From positions 62,001 to 126,000 of the forward strand of contig JAILZT010000007.1 in the NCBI GenBank assembly GCA_023512345.1: a stretch of DNA of 64,000 bases. The letters run 5' to 3'. A program made the translations under genes and the position numbers. Shown one piece after another: positions 1 to 8,178 of the stretch. Position 1 is the first letter of the stretch; the number at the start of each line of letters is the position of its first letter. The DNA is from Paenibacillus sp. Lineage in GTDB: Bacteria; Bacillota; Bacilli; Paenibacillales; Paenibacillaceae. The notes under the pieces are model-generated. The model ran no database searches. It saw only the letters and a list, made by a program, of their open reading frames with translations, and was not told where the DNA came from.

Positions 1-839
1 CGAATAATAACAGACCAACCTAATCCAGGATAATTCAAATAGCCGTCACCATAGGAATAACCCGTTAGATAGGATTTATTGTTGTCAGTATCCGTATCCA
101 GAATCCATGAATTTTTACCAGAACGCGCCTGATTAACTGCGTAGGAATTTAATTTTTTACCTATAACACCTTTGGGACCTAGTAAAATGGTATTATCCTT
201 CTCACTGACCACGAATACTTCTACACCCTTTAGACGTTCCTGCATCGGTGCAATGATGGATTTTTCGACCAGACGTGACCATTCCCAACTGAAGTGGGCA
301 CCCAAAACTCCAATGGTGTTCCCTTGCTTGTTATAGATAGGTGTACTGTAATCGACGAACTGAAGGGGCTCTCCAGAAGGATTAGGCAGCAGCTTAGCCA
401 ATAGTACGGCATCATGTACATCCCCAATGAACGGACCCTTGATCCCTTCCTTAAAAACCGGTCTCTCTGATATATTTTCCCCCAACAAGATATTATCTGT
501 TGAAGAAATCACCTCTCCCTTCACATCTAAATAACCTACCCAAGAAAAAACAGGCATACTCTTCTTTAATTGTTCTAACAACCTATCGATCTCTTCTTTA
601 TGAACGGGTTCCTGGAAAGCATTAAGCTCACTTAGAACCTCTAATTCCCCAGCACGTGACCACATAAACTGATCCAGATTCTCCGACATTTGATAGGCAA
701 CCTCAGAAAGTGAACTGCCGATACTAACCTCAACAGATTTAGTGGATTCTTTTCCAATTAAATAACTTAGAAGTAAAGTCAGCAAGATAATGATTACTGC
801 AAAAGCGCTTGAAAAAACAGTGCGCAGGTTCAAATTCAT
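1..839 (-). CDS. Cache-domain membrane sensor protein, N-terminal part (cut by window edge)
   Basis: The reading frame is open from an ATG at 839 down to base 1, giving 279 residues without a stop, so the C-terminal output domain lies outside the window. Residues about 7-28 form one hydrophobic transmembrane segment. The following ~240 residues read as an extracellular dCache-like ligand-binding domain, with typical stretches such as GPFIGDVHDA, PIYNKQG and GVLGAHFSWEW. Such domains sit in front of GGDEF, EAL, histidine kinase or chemotaxis modules. I favour a diguanylate cyclase-type receptor from the general look of the N terminus, but the output domain is not visible. A purine-rich AAGGGGA stretch precedes the ATG at a slightly long spacing. 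Two PilZ proteins nearby would fit c-di-GMP signalling; that link is inference. Confidence 0.8.
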   Translation of the reverse strand, partial: MNLNLRTVFSSAFAVIIILLTLLLSYLIGKESTKSVEVSIGSSLSEVAYQMSENLDQFMWSRAGELEVLSELNAFQEPVHKEEIDRLLEQLKKSMPVFSWVGYLDVKGEVISSTDNILLGENISERPVFKEGIKGPFIGDVHDAVLLAKLLPNPSGEPLQFVDYSTPIYNKQGNTIGVLGAHFSWEWSRLVEKSIIAPMQERLKGVEVFVVSEKDNTILLGPKGVIGKKLNSYAVNQARSGKNSWILDTDTDNNKSYLTGYSYGDGYLNYPGLGWSVII

Positions 840-1023
840 TGGCACGGCGGCATTCCCCTTCTCTGATTCCTATTCCTATATATATCGGTTAAAAAAAAGC
901 TTTCTTAATAAAGCTCCTGATTTGTATCAATATTGTACTGACTTATTCCGGCGGCAGTGCTTACTTAGCTTCTTTGTAGTATAATCTGCTAAGAATTGCA
1001 TGCTAAACTAAGGAGTGACGTCA

Positions 1024-1308
1024 ATGTCCGATCAATTTGAAATGTACGACGACCCGTTCAAGATGCTAATCCTGCTTGCTACACTTATCTCCGAAAAACA
1101 GGGTGTTGAATTGAAGTATGAGAATGTTCCCACTTATGAGAATGATGTATTCTCTATTCAGCATCAAAAATTCGTGTATAAAAAAGACGGCACCGAAATT
1201 ACCTGGTTCGAATTCCTGGGTAGAGACATTGCCTCAACACATGATCTAAGCCGCGCTCAGTATAACAAAATGTTCGTCGATTGTATGGCTTCGCTCTACA
1301 GCCTGTAA
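1024..1308 (+). CDS. small hypothetical protein (94 aa)
   Basis: The ATG at 1024 sits 9 bases after a good AAGGAG site. An in-frame GTG at 1015 overlaps that site and is rejected. The product is acidic to neutral with aromatic residues (EITWFEFLGRD) and no signal peptide or transmembrane segment. I do not recognise the family. It is a single gene between the divergent Cache-domain sensor and a convergent pentapeptide-repeat gene, closed by a strong hairpin just downstream. The good ribosome site and codon pattern support a real gene. Confidence 0.75.
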   Translation: MSDQFEMYDDPFKMLILLATLISEKQGVELKYENVPTYENDVFSIQHQKFVYKKDGTEITWFEFLGRDIASTHDLSRAQYNKMFVDCMASLYSL

Positions 1309-1341
1309 ACCTTAAGACCGTCTACATAGGGCTGTCACACA

Positions 1342-1392
1342 GAAGCCTCTCCTCAGCTATTGTTACTAAGCTGTTGGAGAGGCTTCTTTTTC
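1342..1392. terminator. bidirectional rho-independent terminator
   Basis: An 11-bp perfect stem, GAAGCCTCTCC (1342-1352) with GGAGAGGCTTC (1376-1386), is followed by TTTTTCTT. It lies between two convergent genes and can serve both. Confidence 0.85.
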
Positions 1393-1403
1393 TTAATTAA
1401 CCG

Positions 1404-2009
1404 TTAACAGACCTTGGCTCCAAAAGAACGTGCTAAAAGTACCGCCTGTTCAACGTCCAGCTTAACACCTTGCAGATCCAGACTTTTTAGATCAATGCCT
1501 TCCAGCTTTGCATCCCGAAGATCAGCACCCTTAAGCTTGCATTGCCCCAACTGTGCCTGGGTTAAATCAGCCCCTCGAATATCACTTTTCTCCAGATTGC
1601 AGCCAAAAAGATCAGCCTCAGTCAACTTAATCCCCCTTAGATCCTGCCTGCTGAGGTTAGTATGTCTTAGATTTGTATAAGACCAGTCCCCTCCAGTTAG
1701 GGTAATCCCGTCCATATACGCATTTGAGAAATCAGAGCCTACCATTTTGCACTGCTCAAACCTTGCAACAAAGAGATTCGCACCCGTGAATTTACAATTT
1801 GTGAAGGCTGAAGCCTTATGTAGAGAAGCATTAAACAACGCACCTGTAAAATCACAATCTATAAAATGGCATCCCGTTGATGTCATTTCTTCCATGGAGC
1901 TTCCTCTAAATGAGCATTGCTCAAATGTACAGTTGACCAGTTCACCATCCTGAAGATTAGCTTGATCAAAATTATGTGTGTTGAAGGTTTGATTATTATA
2001 TTGGTACAT
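1404..2009 (-). CDS. pentapeptide repeat protein (201 aa)
   Basis: Nearly the whole protein consists of A(D/N)LXX-type pentapeptide repeats, for example ANLFVARFEQC, TNLRHTNLSRQ, ADLFGCNLEKS, ADLTQAQLGQC and ADLRDAKLEG. This predicts a right-handed quadrilateral beta-helix like that of Qnr and MfpA proteins. Cysteine is unusually frequent at repeat positions. The C terminus (VEQAVLLARSFGAKVC) is helical. Family members include gyrase-protecting proteins, but many have no known role, and nothing here shows gyrase binding. It is monocistronic and convergent with the small gene at 1024. The start is the ATG at 2009 with a GAGG site about 10 bases upstream. Confidence 0.9.
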   Translation of the reverse strand: MYQYNNQTFNTHNFDQANLQDGELVNCTFEQCSFRGSSMEEMTSTGCHFIDCDFTGALFNASLHKASAFTNCKFTGANLFVARFEQCKMVGSDFSNAYMDGITLTGGDWSYTNLRHTNLSRQDLRGIKLTEADLFGCNLEKSDIRGADLTQAQLGQCKLKGADLRDAKLEGIDLKSLDLQGVKLDVEQAVLLARSFGAKVC

Positions 2010-2137
2010 AGTTTTCCGACCTCTTTTTCTCTCTATTTTTTATGTATTTCAAATATTCTATTAAATATACTACTTTAGGAGATTGTCGTGTAAGGTTCAT
2101 TTCGATATAATAGCAAATAAACAGGCGGTGGTAAACC

Positions 2138-2506
2138 ATGGAGGGCATCAGCAGAAAAGAACCATTCCGGTATGTGATGAATCAGCCGATTGATTGTTGG
2201 CTCGAAGTTCCAGCCAGTAATATGGGCCCAGGTGCGGGTAAGCTGACTGAAGGTGTGATGTTAGATCTAAGCCGCTCCGGGTGTAAGATACGATCTTCCC
2301 TGAACCTCCGCTTCTCATCAGGAGATACAAAGCTGATCATTCATTTTCAACTAAATGAAATTAAGCTTCAGTTGGAAGGCAGTGTGCGCTGGGGCTGGAT
2401 GTACGGCCTAGGCCAGTTCCAATACGGTGTAAGACTGGATTTAAATGACGAGGAAGAAGAATTGCTCCTCCATGAGATTGAGACTTGGACACTTGCACAG
2501 CAGTGA
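2138..2506 (+). CDS. PilZ domain protein, paralogue A (122 aa)
   Basis: A single-domain protein with the PilZ DxSxxG motif (LDLSRSGCKI, residues about 45-54), a beta-barrel core and a short C-terminal helix. PilZ domains bind c-di-GMP through an N-terminal RxxxR and the (D/N)xSxxG motif. Here the N-terminal arginines read R-KEPF-R, one residue wider than canonical, so binding is uncertain. The second PilZ protein at 13119 shares the EPFRY start and the same spacing, so the two are paralogues. ATG 2138 follows a GGCGGTGG site. A hairpin terminator follows. Confidence 0.85.
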   Translation: MEGISRKEPFRYVMNQPIDCWLEVPASNMGPGAGKLTEGVMLDLSRSGCKIRSSLNLRFSSGDTKLIIHFQLNEIKLQLEGSVRWGWMYGLGQFQYGVRLDLNDEEEELLLHEIETWTLAQQ

Positions 2507-2531
2507 AGGCTAATGGTAATCCGTGAAATAG

Positions 2532-2565
2532 AAGACGTATTCCTCTCAGAGGAGCGTCTTTTTTT
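2532..2565. terminator. rho-independent terminator after the PilZ gene
   Basis: AAGACG (2532-2537) pairs with CGTCTT (2555-2560), with an inner CTC/GAG helix, followed by a run of seven T. It separates the convergent PilZ and ABC permease genes. Confidence 0.75.
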
Positions 2566-2623
2566 GCATGCAAAAAACCGGAAACTGAGCAGTGTTAGCC
2601 CCGGTCTCCGGTCATAAATACAT

Positions 2624-3364
2624 TTAGGCATCCATTCTTCGTTTGATAAGGATTGTGATTACATACACCACTACAACTGCAACACCAACCTCGAACAAAG
2701 TGGCCAATACTGGAAATGCCTCGCCGGAGACACTTACTCCTCCATTTGAGCGTGAGGCTTCATCGGACAGTTGGAACTGGAGCGCACTATCAAATGAATA
2801 GTTAACCGAACCGAATATCCATCTTCCTAGCAAAGTAACGCCAAACTGCATCACAAAAAACGTCGCTATCCCTATCCATTTACGTCCTTTGAAACTTATA
2901 CTCCGAGCGACTGTTACTGCCAACAGAAGAAGAATTAGTTGGAAACAGGCAGACCAATGTACCAGGTACAGACCCACGAAAGCGAATGACCAGAGATTAA
3001 CAGGAAGTACTTCGGCATCAAATATTGCGTATAGACCCAGATGGATTAACACCATCGCTGTTATTCCTAATAATAAGATAAAAAACATTAATAAGGGCGA
3101 AAGAACTGTATATACTTCCCTTAACGGCAAAAGCCTGCGATGGTAAGCTTTCAAGTTGTAATTGTACGTACGACAAGCCTGAAATAATAGCACCATGCCG
3201 CCGACGATATAGGTTACAAGATGCATAATAAGCATGGATTCATTATCCCAATTTGAAACTTCCGCTGCTACGAAAATCCCAACCTGTATAAGTATTAGTA
3301 CAACAAAAGTGCCTAAAATTAGATCCTTACTGCGTTTAAGATCATACTTCATTAACTTTAGCAT
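2624..3364 (-). CDS. ABC transporter permease, YtrC/D-like (246 aa)
   Basis: An integral membrane protein with about six hydrophobic segments (for example residues 17-34, 45-62, 93-112, 125-150, 165-182 and 222-240). It begins MLKLMKYDLKRSKD, typical of ABC-2-type permeases partnered with an upstream ATPase. It is the last gene of a five-gene operon read leftward from about 6145 and overlaps the preceding ATPase gene by 7 bases. YtrA-controlled transporters are cell-envelope-stress ABC systems in Bacillota. The substrate cannot be read from the sequence. Confidence 0.85.
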   Translation of the reverse strand: MLKLMKYDLKRSKDLILGTFVVLILIQVGIFVAAEVSNWDNESMLIMHLVTYIVGGMVLLFQACRTYNYNLKAYHRRLLPLREVYTVLSPLLMFFILLLGITAMVLIHLGLYAIFDAEVLPVNLWSFAFVGLYLVHWSACFQLILLLLAVTVARSISFKGRKWIGIATFFVMQFGVTLLGRWIFGSVNYSFDSALQFQLSDEASRSNGGVSVSGEAFPVLATLFEVGVAVVVVYVITILIKRRMDA

Positions 3365-4083
3365 TCTGCGTACACCTCTCTGAACATTTCAATAATACTT
3401 TTGCCCTGCTGAAGGCGAATGTCTTCCACTTCACGATGCATTACGATTTCGCCCTCTTTTATAAAAATAACATCATCGAAAATCCGCTCTATATCTGTAA
3501 CTAGATGTGTTGAGATCAGAATGGTGCTGTCCTCTTCATAAAACTCTACCAGAGCATCTAAAATCCTTGCACGTGCTACAGGATCAACTCCTCCGATAGG
3601 CTCATCTAGTAAATACAATCTAGCTTTACGAGATAATGCCAGAGTTAGCTGCAGCCGTTCGTTCATTCCTTTAGAGAGGGAATTGACACTGTCACTTGCT
3701 CTAAGCTTCATAAAATCTAACATCCGCAGCGCTTTTTCATTATCGAAATCTGCATAGAAGTCACGGTAAAATTGGAGAGCATCCGAGACCTTCATCCAAG
3801 ACTCTGTAAGCGGCCGATCAGGCATAAACGAGACTACGGCTTTGCTCTCCAGACCCACAGGAGTACCCAGAACGGTAACAGTACCCGAGGTTGGCTGGAT
3901 CAGTCCCGCAATAATTTTCATTAATGTGCTTTTACCACTACCGTTACTTCCTAGCAGCCCGGTGATTTTACCAGCGCCCAGCTCAAAGGATACGCCACGA
4001 AGCGCATGCTTAGACCTGTATTTTTTCGTAACCTCATGGACTTGAATGATATTCTCCACCCTACTTATCCCCCTATTCCCCAT
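3358..4083 (-). CDS. ABC transporter ATP-binding protein, YtrB-like (241 aa)
   Basis: Standard nucleotide-binding domain: Walker A GLLGSNGSGKST near residue 43, signature LSKGMNERLQL, Walker B LYLLDEPIGG and H-loop STHLV. The signature is the degenerate LSKGM form typical of export-type ATPases with ABC-2 permeases. It overlaps the GntR-family regulator gene upstream by 11 bases and the permease downstream by 7, so the three are translationally coupled. Its likely partner is the permease at 2624. Confidence 0.93.
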   Translation of the reverse strand: MGNRGISRVENIIQVHEVTKKYRSKHALRGVSFELGAGKITGLLGSNGSGKSTLMKIIAGLIQPTSGTVTVLGTPVGLESKAVVSFMPDRPLTESWMKVSDALQFYRDFYADFDNEKALRMLDFMKLRASDSVNSLSKGMNERLQLTLALSRKARLYLLDEPIGGVDPVARARILDALVEFYEEDSTILISTHLVTDIERIFDDVIFIKEGEIVMHREVEDIRLQQGKSIIEMFREVYAEC

Positions 4084-4447
4084 CCGTTGTCCGGATACTC
4101 TCTGTTACAACCGATACAATCTCTTCACCTTCGAAGCCAAGTTCCTTCATTCCTCGGATAAAACGATCCAACACTTCTTTCGCCATTTCTTTTTTTATCG
4201 TCATGATTTTGGTTTCCTCACTTGTAACATATCTTCCCATTCCGCGCCGTGTCTCCACAATCTCTTCACGCTCCAGCTCCTGAAAAGTTCTTTGTATCGT
4301 ATTTGGATTGATCTGCAGTTCACTAGCCAGCTCACGAACCGAAAGGATCTTATCTCCCGGTTTTAGCTTCCCCGTAACGATCTCCCCCTTGATATAATTC
4401 ATGATCTGGATGTAAATGGGCAGGTTGTTATCGAATTCGATGGTCAT
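4073..4447 (-). CDS. GntR/YtrA-family transcriptional regulator (124 aa)
   Basis: A short regulator with an N-terminal winged helix (PIYIQIMNYIKGEIVTGKLKPGDKI, then SVRELASELQINPNTIQRTF) and only a ~45-residue helical tail in place of a large effector domain. This is the YtrA subfamily layout. It lies inside the operon, between two ATPase/permease pairs, the usual place for an autoregulating repressor. The inverted repeat AGTGT-N14-ACACT at 6211-6234 in the operon promoter is the likely operator. YtrA-type repressors are known to respond to cell-wall antibiotics; the inducer here is unknown. Confidence 0.9.
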   Translation of the reverse strand: MTIEFDNNLPIYIQIMNYIKGEIVTGKLKPGDKILSVRELASELQINPNTIQRTFQELEREEIVETRRGMGRYVTSEETKIMTIKKEMAKEVLDRFIRGMKELGFEGEEIVSVVTESIRTTDGE

Positions 4448-4449
4448 GG

Positions 4450-5196
4450 TCAGGCAACGTCCCTTCGTTTAAACACTGTGAATCCAGCAATAAGAAATAG
4501 GAGCATATACACAGTAAGCACCACTATCGAAAAAGTGAGTGTCATTCCTGGCATGGGTGCGCCTCCATTCTCATAGGCTACGAGGTTTATATTCGGAAAT
4601 AAGAAATACTTGTAAAATTCTTTGGAGATTATGATTTTATCAATCATAATGGCGAACATCGTAATTCCAATAGTTGCACCAGTGGAGGTCGTTAATATTC
4701 CAATCATAAAAGCAAGCGTTGAATACACAGTTGTATAGACAAAACCGTACATGACCGACAGGAGAATATCACTAAAGCCACCCTCACTACCCTTAATGCC
4801 GAACCAAATGGCACCAGAGCCATAAGTAGCCGCTGCAATAACGATCGTCAGGGATAAAGCATACAGCAGAACCGCTATATATTTTGAAGCTAGAATAGTT
4901 GTACGGCTGCGGGCACGAATTAGCAAAAACTTAATGGTACCCAAGCTGTGCTCCTTAGCCACCACTCCTGCAGTTCCGATTATAACAATGATCGTAAGCG
5001 CCTGACCCAGTCCATTAGGCAGCAGCATTTGTGAGGTGAAATCGAGTGCGGATTGGAACATATCTCCGCTCACTGAATGTATAATGTAACCAATCAGAAT
5101 CGGTAGAAGGATTACAAGCAGATAGGGTACTAAAAAAGTACGTTTCTTGGATATTTTGAACCATTCGTTCAGCACCAATCGGTTAAAGTTACGCAA
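4450..5196 (-). CDS. ABC transporter permease, lantibiotic/bacitracin-export type (248 aa)
   Basis: An ABC-2-type permease with an N-terminal cytoplasmic helix (NEWFKISKKRTFLVPYL) and about six membrane segments, including GQALTIIVIIGTAGVVA and ATIGITMFAIMID. It resembles permeases partnered with BcrA-like ATPases. It overlaps the upstream ATPase gene by 8 bases and is followed 3 bases later by the GntR-type regulator gene. Resistance to a peptide antibiotic or envelope-stress relief is the family expectation, not shown here. Confidence 0.87.
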   Translation of the reverse strand: MRNFNRLVLNEWFKISKKRTFLVPYLLVILLPILIGYIIHSVSGDMFQSALDFTSQMLLPNGLGQALTIIVIIGTAGVVAKEHSLGTIKFLLIRARSRTTILASKYIAVLLYALSLTIVIAAATYGSGAIWFGIKGSEGGFSDILLSVMYGFVYTTVYSTLAFMIGILTTSTGATIGITMFAIMIDKIIISKEFYKYFLFPNINLVAYENGGAPMPGMTLTFSIVVLTVYMLLFLIAGFTVFKRRDVA

Positions 5197-6145
5197 TGCG
5201 ATTGCCCCCTGTCCATTTCAGGAAATCTTCTTCCAAGCTTTGTTTGTTCTCCGTTATCCGGTAGATGCCGACACCGCCTGCAGCAAGTTCAGTAACTAGA
5301 TCAGGAACCTTATCATCCTTGAGAGATAGGGTCAGCTCATTGCGATCTATGTCTATATTGAAGATTGTTACTGCTGGCATAGCTTTCAAGATTGCGTTGG
5401 CTTTCTCGGGATGATTCACTCTAATTGTTAAAGTAACCTCTTCCATCACATCCGCCTCAACTCCCAGCTTAGTCACCGTAACCAGTTTTCCGTTCTGAAT
5501 GACAACGGCACGATGACAAATCTGTTCAATCTCGGCAAGCATATGACTGGATATCAAAATGGAGATGCCTTCAACTTCCGCTATGGTGCGCATATAATCA
5601 CGCATTTCACGAATTCCGGCCGGATCAAGCCCATTGGTAGGCTCATCTAGAATTAACAACTTCGGTCGATGAAGCAGCGCTTGAGCAATCCCTAATCGCT
5701 GACGCATACCAAGCGAATAGGCCTTCACCTTCTTATTCATTGCTTCCTGCAATCCTACCAAGCTTACGACCTCATCAATTCGCGCTTGATCCAGTCCTTC
5801 TGACATACGCTGATATTGAAGCAGATTATCAAGCCCGGTCATATAGGGGTAAAACTCCGGGTTCTCGATAATGGCCCCGATATTGGCTATTGCCGCTTGG
5901 AAGTCATTTCGAATACTGCGGCCTTGCACGATTACATCACCTTCCGACATCCTGATCAACCCTGTCATCATACGAATGGTTGTTGTTTTGCCTGCACCGT
6001 TCGGACCTAGCAGCCCTACTATTTCCCCTTTACGGATATCAAAAGAAAGCTTATCGACTATGGATGTTCCTTTAATAATTTTGCTTACACCGTTCATTTG
6101 CAGCACTATGGGGTCATTTCCGTGCTCCATACTTAGCTGATTCAT
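5189..6145 (-). CDS. ABC transporter ATP-binding protein, BcrA-like (318 aa)
   Basis: The first gene of the leftward operon. It has Walker A GLLGPNGAGKTT at about residue 44, a Q-loop region with IIENPEFYPYMTGLDNL, signature YSLGMRQRLGIAQALL, Walker B LLILDEPTNGLD and H-loop SSHML. The ~90-residue C-terminal extension (VTLTIRVNHPEKANAIL...) is typical of BcrA/LanF-type ATPases. With the permease at 4450 it should form one exporter, and the pair at 2624/3358 a second, under one promoter. Confidence 0.93.
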   Translation of the reverse strand: MNQLSMEHGNDPIVLQMNGVSKIIKGTSIVDKLSFDIRKGEIVGLLGPNGAGKTTTIRMMTGLIRMSEGDVIVQGRSIRNDFQAAIANIGAIIENPEFYPYMTGLDNLLQYQRMSEGLDQARIDEVVSLVGLQEAMNKKVKAYSLGMRQRLGIAQALLHRPKLLILDEPTNGLDPAGIREMRDYMRTIAEVEGISILISSHMLAEIEQICHRAVVIQNGKLVTVTKLGVEADVMEEVTLTIRVNHPEKANAILKAMPAVTIFNIDIDRNELTLSLKDDKVPDLVTELAAGGVGIYRITENKQSLEEDFLKWTGGNRIA

Positions 6146-6210
6146 TGTAATCCTCCCTGTTCTCAGATCTACTTTTTAAGGATACGTTATTCTCTTCATT
6201 CCATCGTGTC

Positions 6211-6253
6211 AGTGTTATAGTTAAATAGTACACTAACATTATATCTCTGTAAA
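6211..6253 (-). promoter_or_regulatory. promoter and YtrA-type operator of the ABC operon
   Basis: On the minus strand a -35 TTTACA (6248-6253) and -10 TACTAT (6225-6230) are spaced 17 bp. The 24-bp inverted repeat AGTGT-N14-ACACT (6211-6234) covers the -10 box, the right place for repression by the GntR/YtrA-like protein of the operon. The half-sites resemble the AGTGTA-type operator described for YtrA; binding is inference. Confidence 0.65.
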
Positions 6254-6343
6254 GCCCATTTTATACATCCATTCTCTGCGAGCCTTTTCCACCCCAATCC
6301 GCTATAATATCCCCATACATATCTAAGAAGGAAGGGATCATCT

Positions 6344-7180
6344 ATGGAACCTATTGTCTCCACTCGCTGGCTGTTGGCACGGTTGTATGAAACTGAACTG
6401 GTGATTGTTGATTGCCGTTTTCTGCTCTCCGACCCGGAAGCCGGACGTACAGCATATACCCAGGATCATATTCCGGGTGCTGTATATTTACATTTGGAGG
6501 AACAGCTTTCCTCTCCAGTGGGTACCCATGGCGGGCGGCATCCGCTGCCGGACGTTGCTGAACTTACCCAAACGCTAAGTAAACTTGGCATAAATAATAA
6601 CAGTATCGTTGTAGCCTATGACGATCAAGGTGGCGCCTACGCTTCCCGGCTGTGGTGGTTGATGCGTTATCTCGGACATGAACGCGTTTATGTAATGGAC
6701 GAGGGGTACTCTGCTTGGAAAAATGGTAAATTTCCGGTGAGTGATCATCAGGCAGTACGGATTCCAAGTCAATTTGTAGCTGACGTACAGGAGGATATGG
6801 TTGTTAGTGTGGAGGATGTTCGAGAAGTGGTGCGTAACGGCGGGCCGTTGATTATTGACTCTCGTGAACACCGCCGGTATCTCGGATTGGAAGAACCAAT
6901 TGATACCAAGGCGGGGCACATCCCTGGCGCGATCAATAAGTTCTGGAAGGACGTACTGGATGAGCAAGGGCACTGGAAAAAAGCAGATTTGCTTAAGGAG
7001 CAGTTTACGGATATTGATTCGAATCAGGAAGTCATAGTGTACTGTGGTTCAGGCGTAACGGCCTGCCCGAATGTGTTGGCGCTTACGCAAGCTGGATACC
7101 AGAATGTGAAGCTGTATGCCGGGAGCTGGAGTGACTGGATTAGTTATGCGGAGAATGCGGTGGCTACTGGGGAAGAATAA
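6344..7180 (+). CDS. sulfurtransferase, two-domain rhodanese (thiosulfate/3-mercaptopyruvate type, 278 aa)
   Basis: Two tandem rhodanese domains. The N-terminal one (about 1-135) is catalytically silent, with Asp in its loop (VVAYDDQGG). The C-terminal one carries the active loop YCGSGVTACPN with the catalytic Cys. The CGSGVTA form is the usual one for SseA-like thiosulfate or 3-mercaptopyruvate sulfurtransferases, which move sulfane sulfur to thiols or cyanide. ATG 6344 follows GGAAGGGATC. A TATAAT box lies at 6303-6308. The last ~230 bp recur as a damaged copy at 8179-8414. Confidence 0.93.
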   Translation: MEPIVSTRWLLARLYETELVIVDCRFLLSDPEAGRTAYTQDHIPGAVYLHLEEQLSSPVGTHGGRHPLPDVAELTQTLSKLGINNNSIVVAYDDQGGAYASRLWWLMRYLGHERVYVMDEGYSAWKNGKFPVSDHQAVRIPSQFVADVQEDMVVSVEDVREVVRNGGPLIIDSREHRRYLGLEEPIDTKAGHIPGAINKFWKDVLDEQGHWKKADLLKEQFTDIDSNQEVIVYCGSGVTACPNVLALTQAGYQNVKLYAGSWSDWISYAENAVATGEE

Positions 7181-7522
7181 GAACCACGAGGAACTTTTAG
7201 AGTGGTATTCCGACTGAACTAGGTGATAAATAAGCCGTCTAGTTCAGTCCTCTTGGGGTCCTATGCAAACAACCCTTCCACAGGCGTATGCCTCTTTCTC
7301 ATTAATTTCAATAATCTATCAGTTCAAAAGCAATACTATATTTGTCATCCGACTGTGCTTTTCCAAACGGTTGCTGCAGTATAACTGCTGGATGAAAGTC
7401 GAAGATCTTTAATTTTCACGGTAAGACCTTTATTTGGTTTATTCCATATTTTTCTTCATATGATATTATTATCTACAGTTCTATCGGCCGAAGATCAATA
7501 TTATAAGAGGGATTTGAAATAA
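7181..7522. other. intergenic stretch with an 11-bp inverted repeat
   Basis: It contains GACTGAACTAG (7212-7222) and CTAGTTCAGTC (7239-7249), a perfect 11-bp stem with a 16-base loop and no T-run, so it is at best a weak terminator. On the minus strand at about 7308-7410 there is a short coding-like stretch (HPAVILQQPFGKAQSDDKYS, ending in a stop at 7308) without an intact upstream frame, possibly the tail of a lost gene. I see nothing else. Confidence 0.4.
7308..7410 (-). pseudogene. possible C-terminal gene remnant
   Basis: About 30 codons on the minus strand read like protein (VILQQPFGKAQSDDKYS then IAFELIDY) and end in TGA, but a stop lies a few codons upstream and no start or ribosome site is present. 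It sits inside the block between the intact and damaged sulfurtransferase 3' ends. The source family is not recognised. Confidence 0.25.
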
Positions 7523-7633
7523 GTGAAAAAAAATAGGATTGAAATCGCTTCCGATAATGATTCCGCTTATAGTCACAGCGGCTCAAAGAAGAAGAACCTC
7601 AGGCACATTGCGATGAGATTGGACCGATATTAA
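7523..7633 (+). CDS. 36-aa ORF translationally coupled to a lipoprotein gene
   Basis: A GTG start at 7523 is preceded by AGAGGGA at about 10 bases. The frame encodes 36 residues rich in Lys, Arg, Ser and Asn (for example SHSGSKKKNLRH) and stops with TAA at 7631-7633. That TAA shares its last A with the ATG of the lipoprotein gene (TAATG). The overlap suggests translational coupling, either as a leader peptide or as a small partner. No family is recognised. Confidence 0.4.
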   Translation: MKKNRIEIASDNDSAYSHSGSKKKNLRHIAMRLDRY

Positions 7634-8160
7634 TGAAACACAGAATATTGTCATTTCTTTTTCTCAGTCTTGTGCTGTTAACGATGATAGGATGCAGCAA
7701 CGAAGAAAATTCCGCAGATGGAAAGACCGACGAACAAATTGCCGCCATATATGTTCAAACGCTCGGTTACACGATTGTAGTTCATGGAGGAGAAACCGGC
7801 AAATATACATTGGAACAGAAAAGGCTTGAGAATCTGGATGATATGCAGCTTTGGGGGGTGCAGAAGAAAGAACCTGACGCCTTTTTAGGGAAAGAGATCG
7901 TCACTTATCAATTCATTGTGAAGGATCATCCCCTGGAACAGCAGTATAGTCCGGATGATTACAGTATATCTGTGGCCATTATGCTAGTTGACAGTAAGGT
8001 CATAGGGGGAACTTCAGGTCCAAAAAGCAAAATAAAGAACCTTGTGATGGCTGGAGGAGAGTACTCAATAGAAGGAAAAACGCTGAAAGAGATAAAGGAC
8101 ATGGATTATTCGGAGTGGCTCGACTACTGGAAGCAAAAGTACGGCAAGGTAACAGAGTAA
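7633..8160 (+). CDS. hypothetical lipoprotein (175 aa)
   Basis: An N-terminal signal peptide (KHRILSFLFLSLVLLTMIGC) ends in a lipobox with Cys about residue 21, so the mature protein should be lipid-anchored on the outer face of the membrane. The rest is a soluble domain of about 150 residues that I cannot assign; it contains TIVVHGGETGKYTLEQ and a C-terminal SEWLDYWKQKYG. Its ATG overlaps the stop of the 36-aa ORF at 7523. The gene lies between the complete sulfurtransferase gene and a decayed copy of its 3' end, suggesting it arrived by an insertion or recombination event. Confidence 0.8.
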   Translation: MKHRILSFLFLSLVLLTMIGCSNEENSADGKTDEQIAAIYVQTLGYTIVVHGGETGKYTLEQKRLENLDDMQLWGVQKKEPDAFLGKEIVTYQFIVKDHPLEQQYSPDDYSISVAIMLVDSKVIGGTSGPKSKIKNLVMAGGEYSIEGKTLKEIKDMDYSEWLDYWKQKYGKVTE

Positions 8161-8178
8161 ACGTTCTATTCTATTTTA

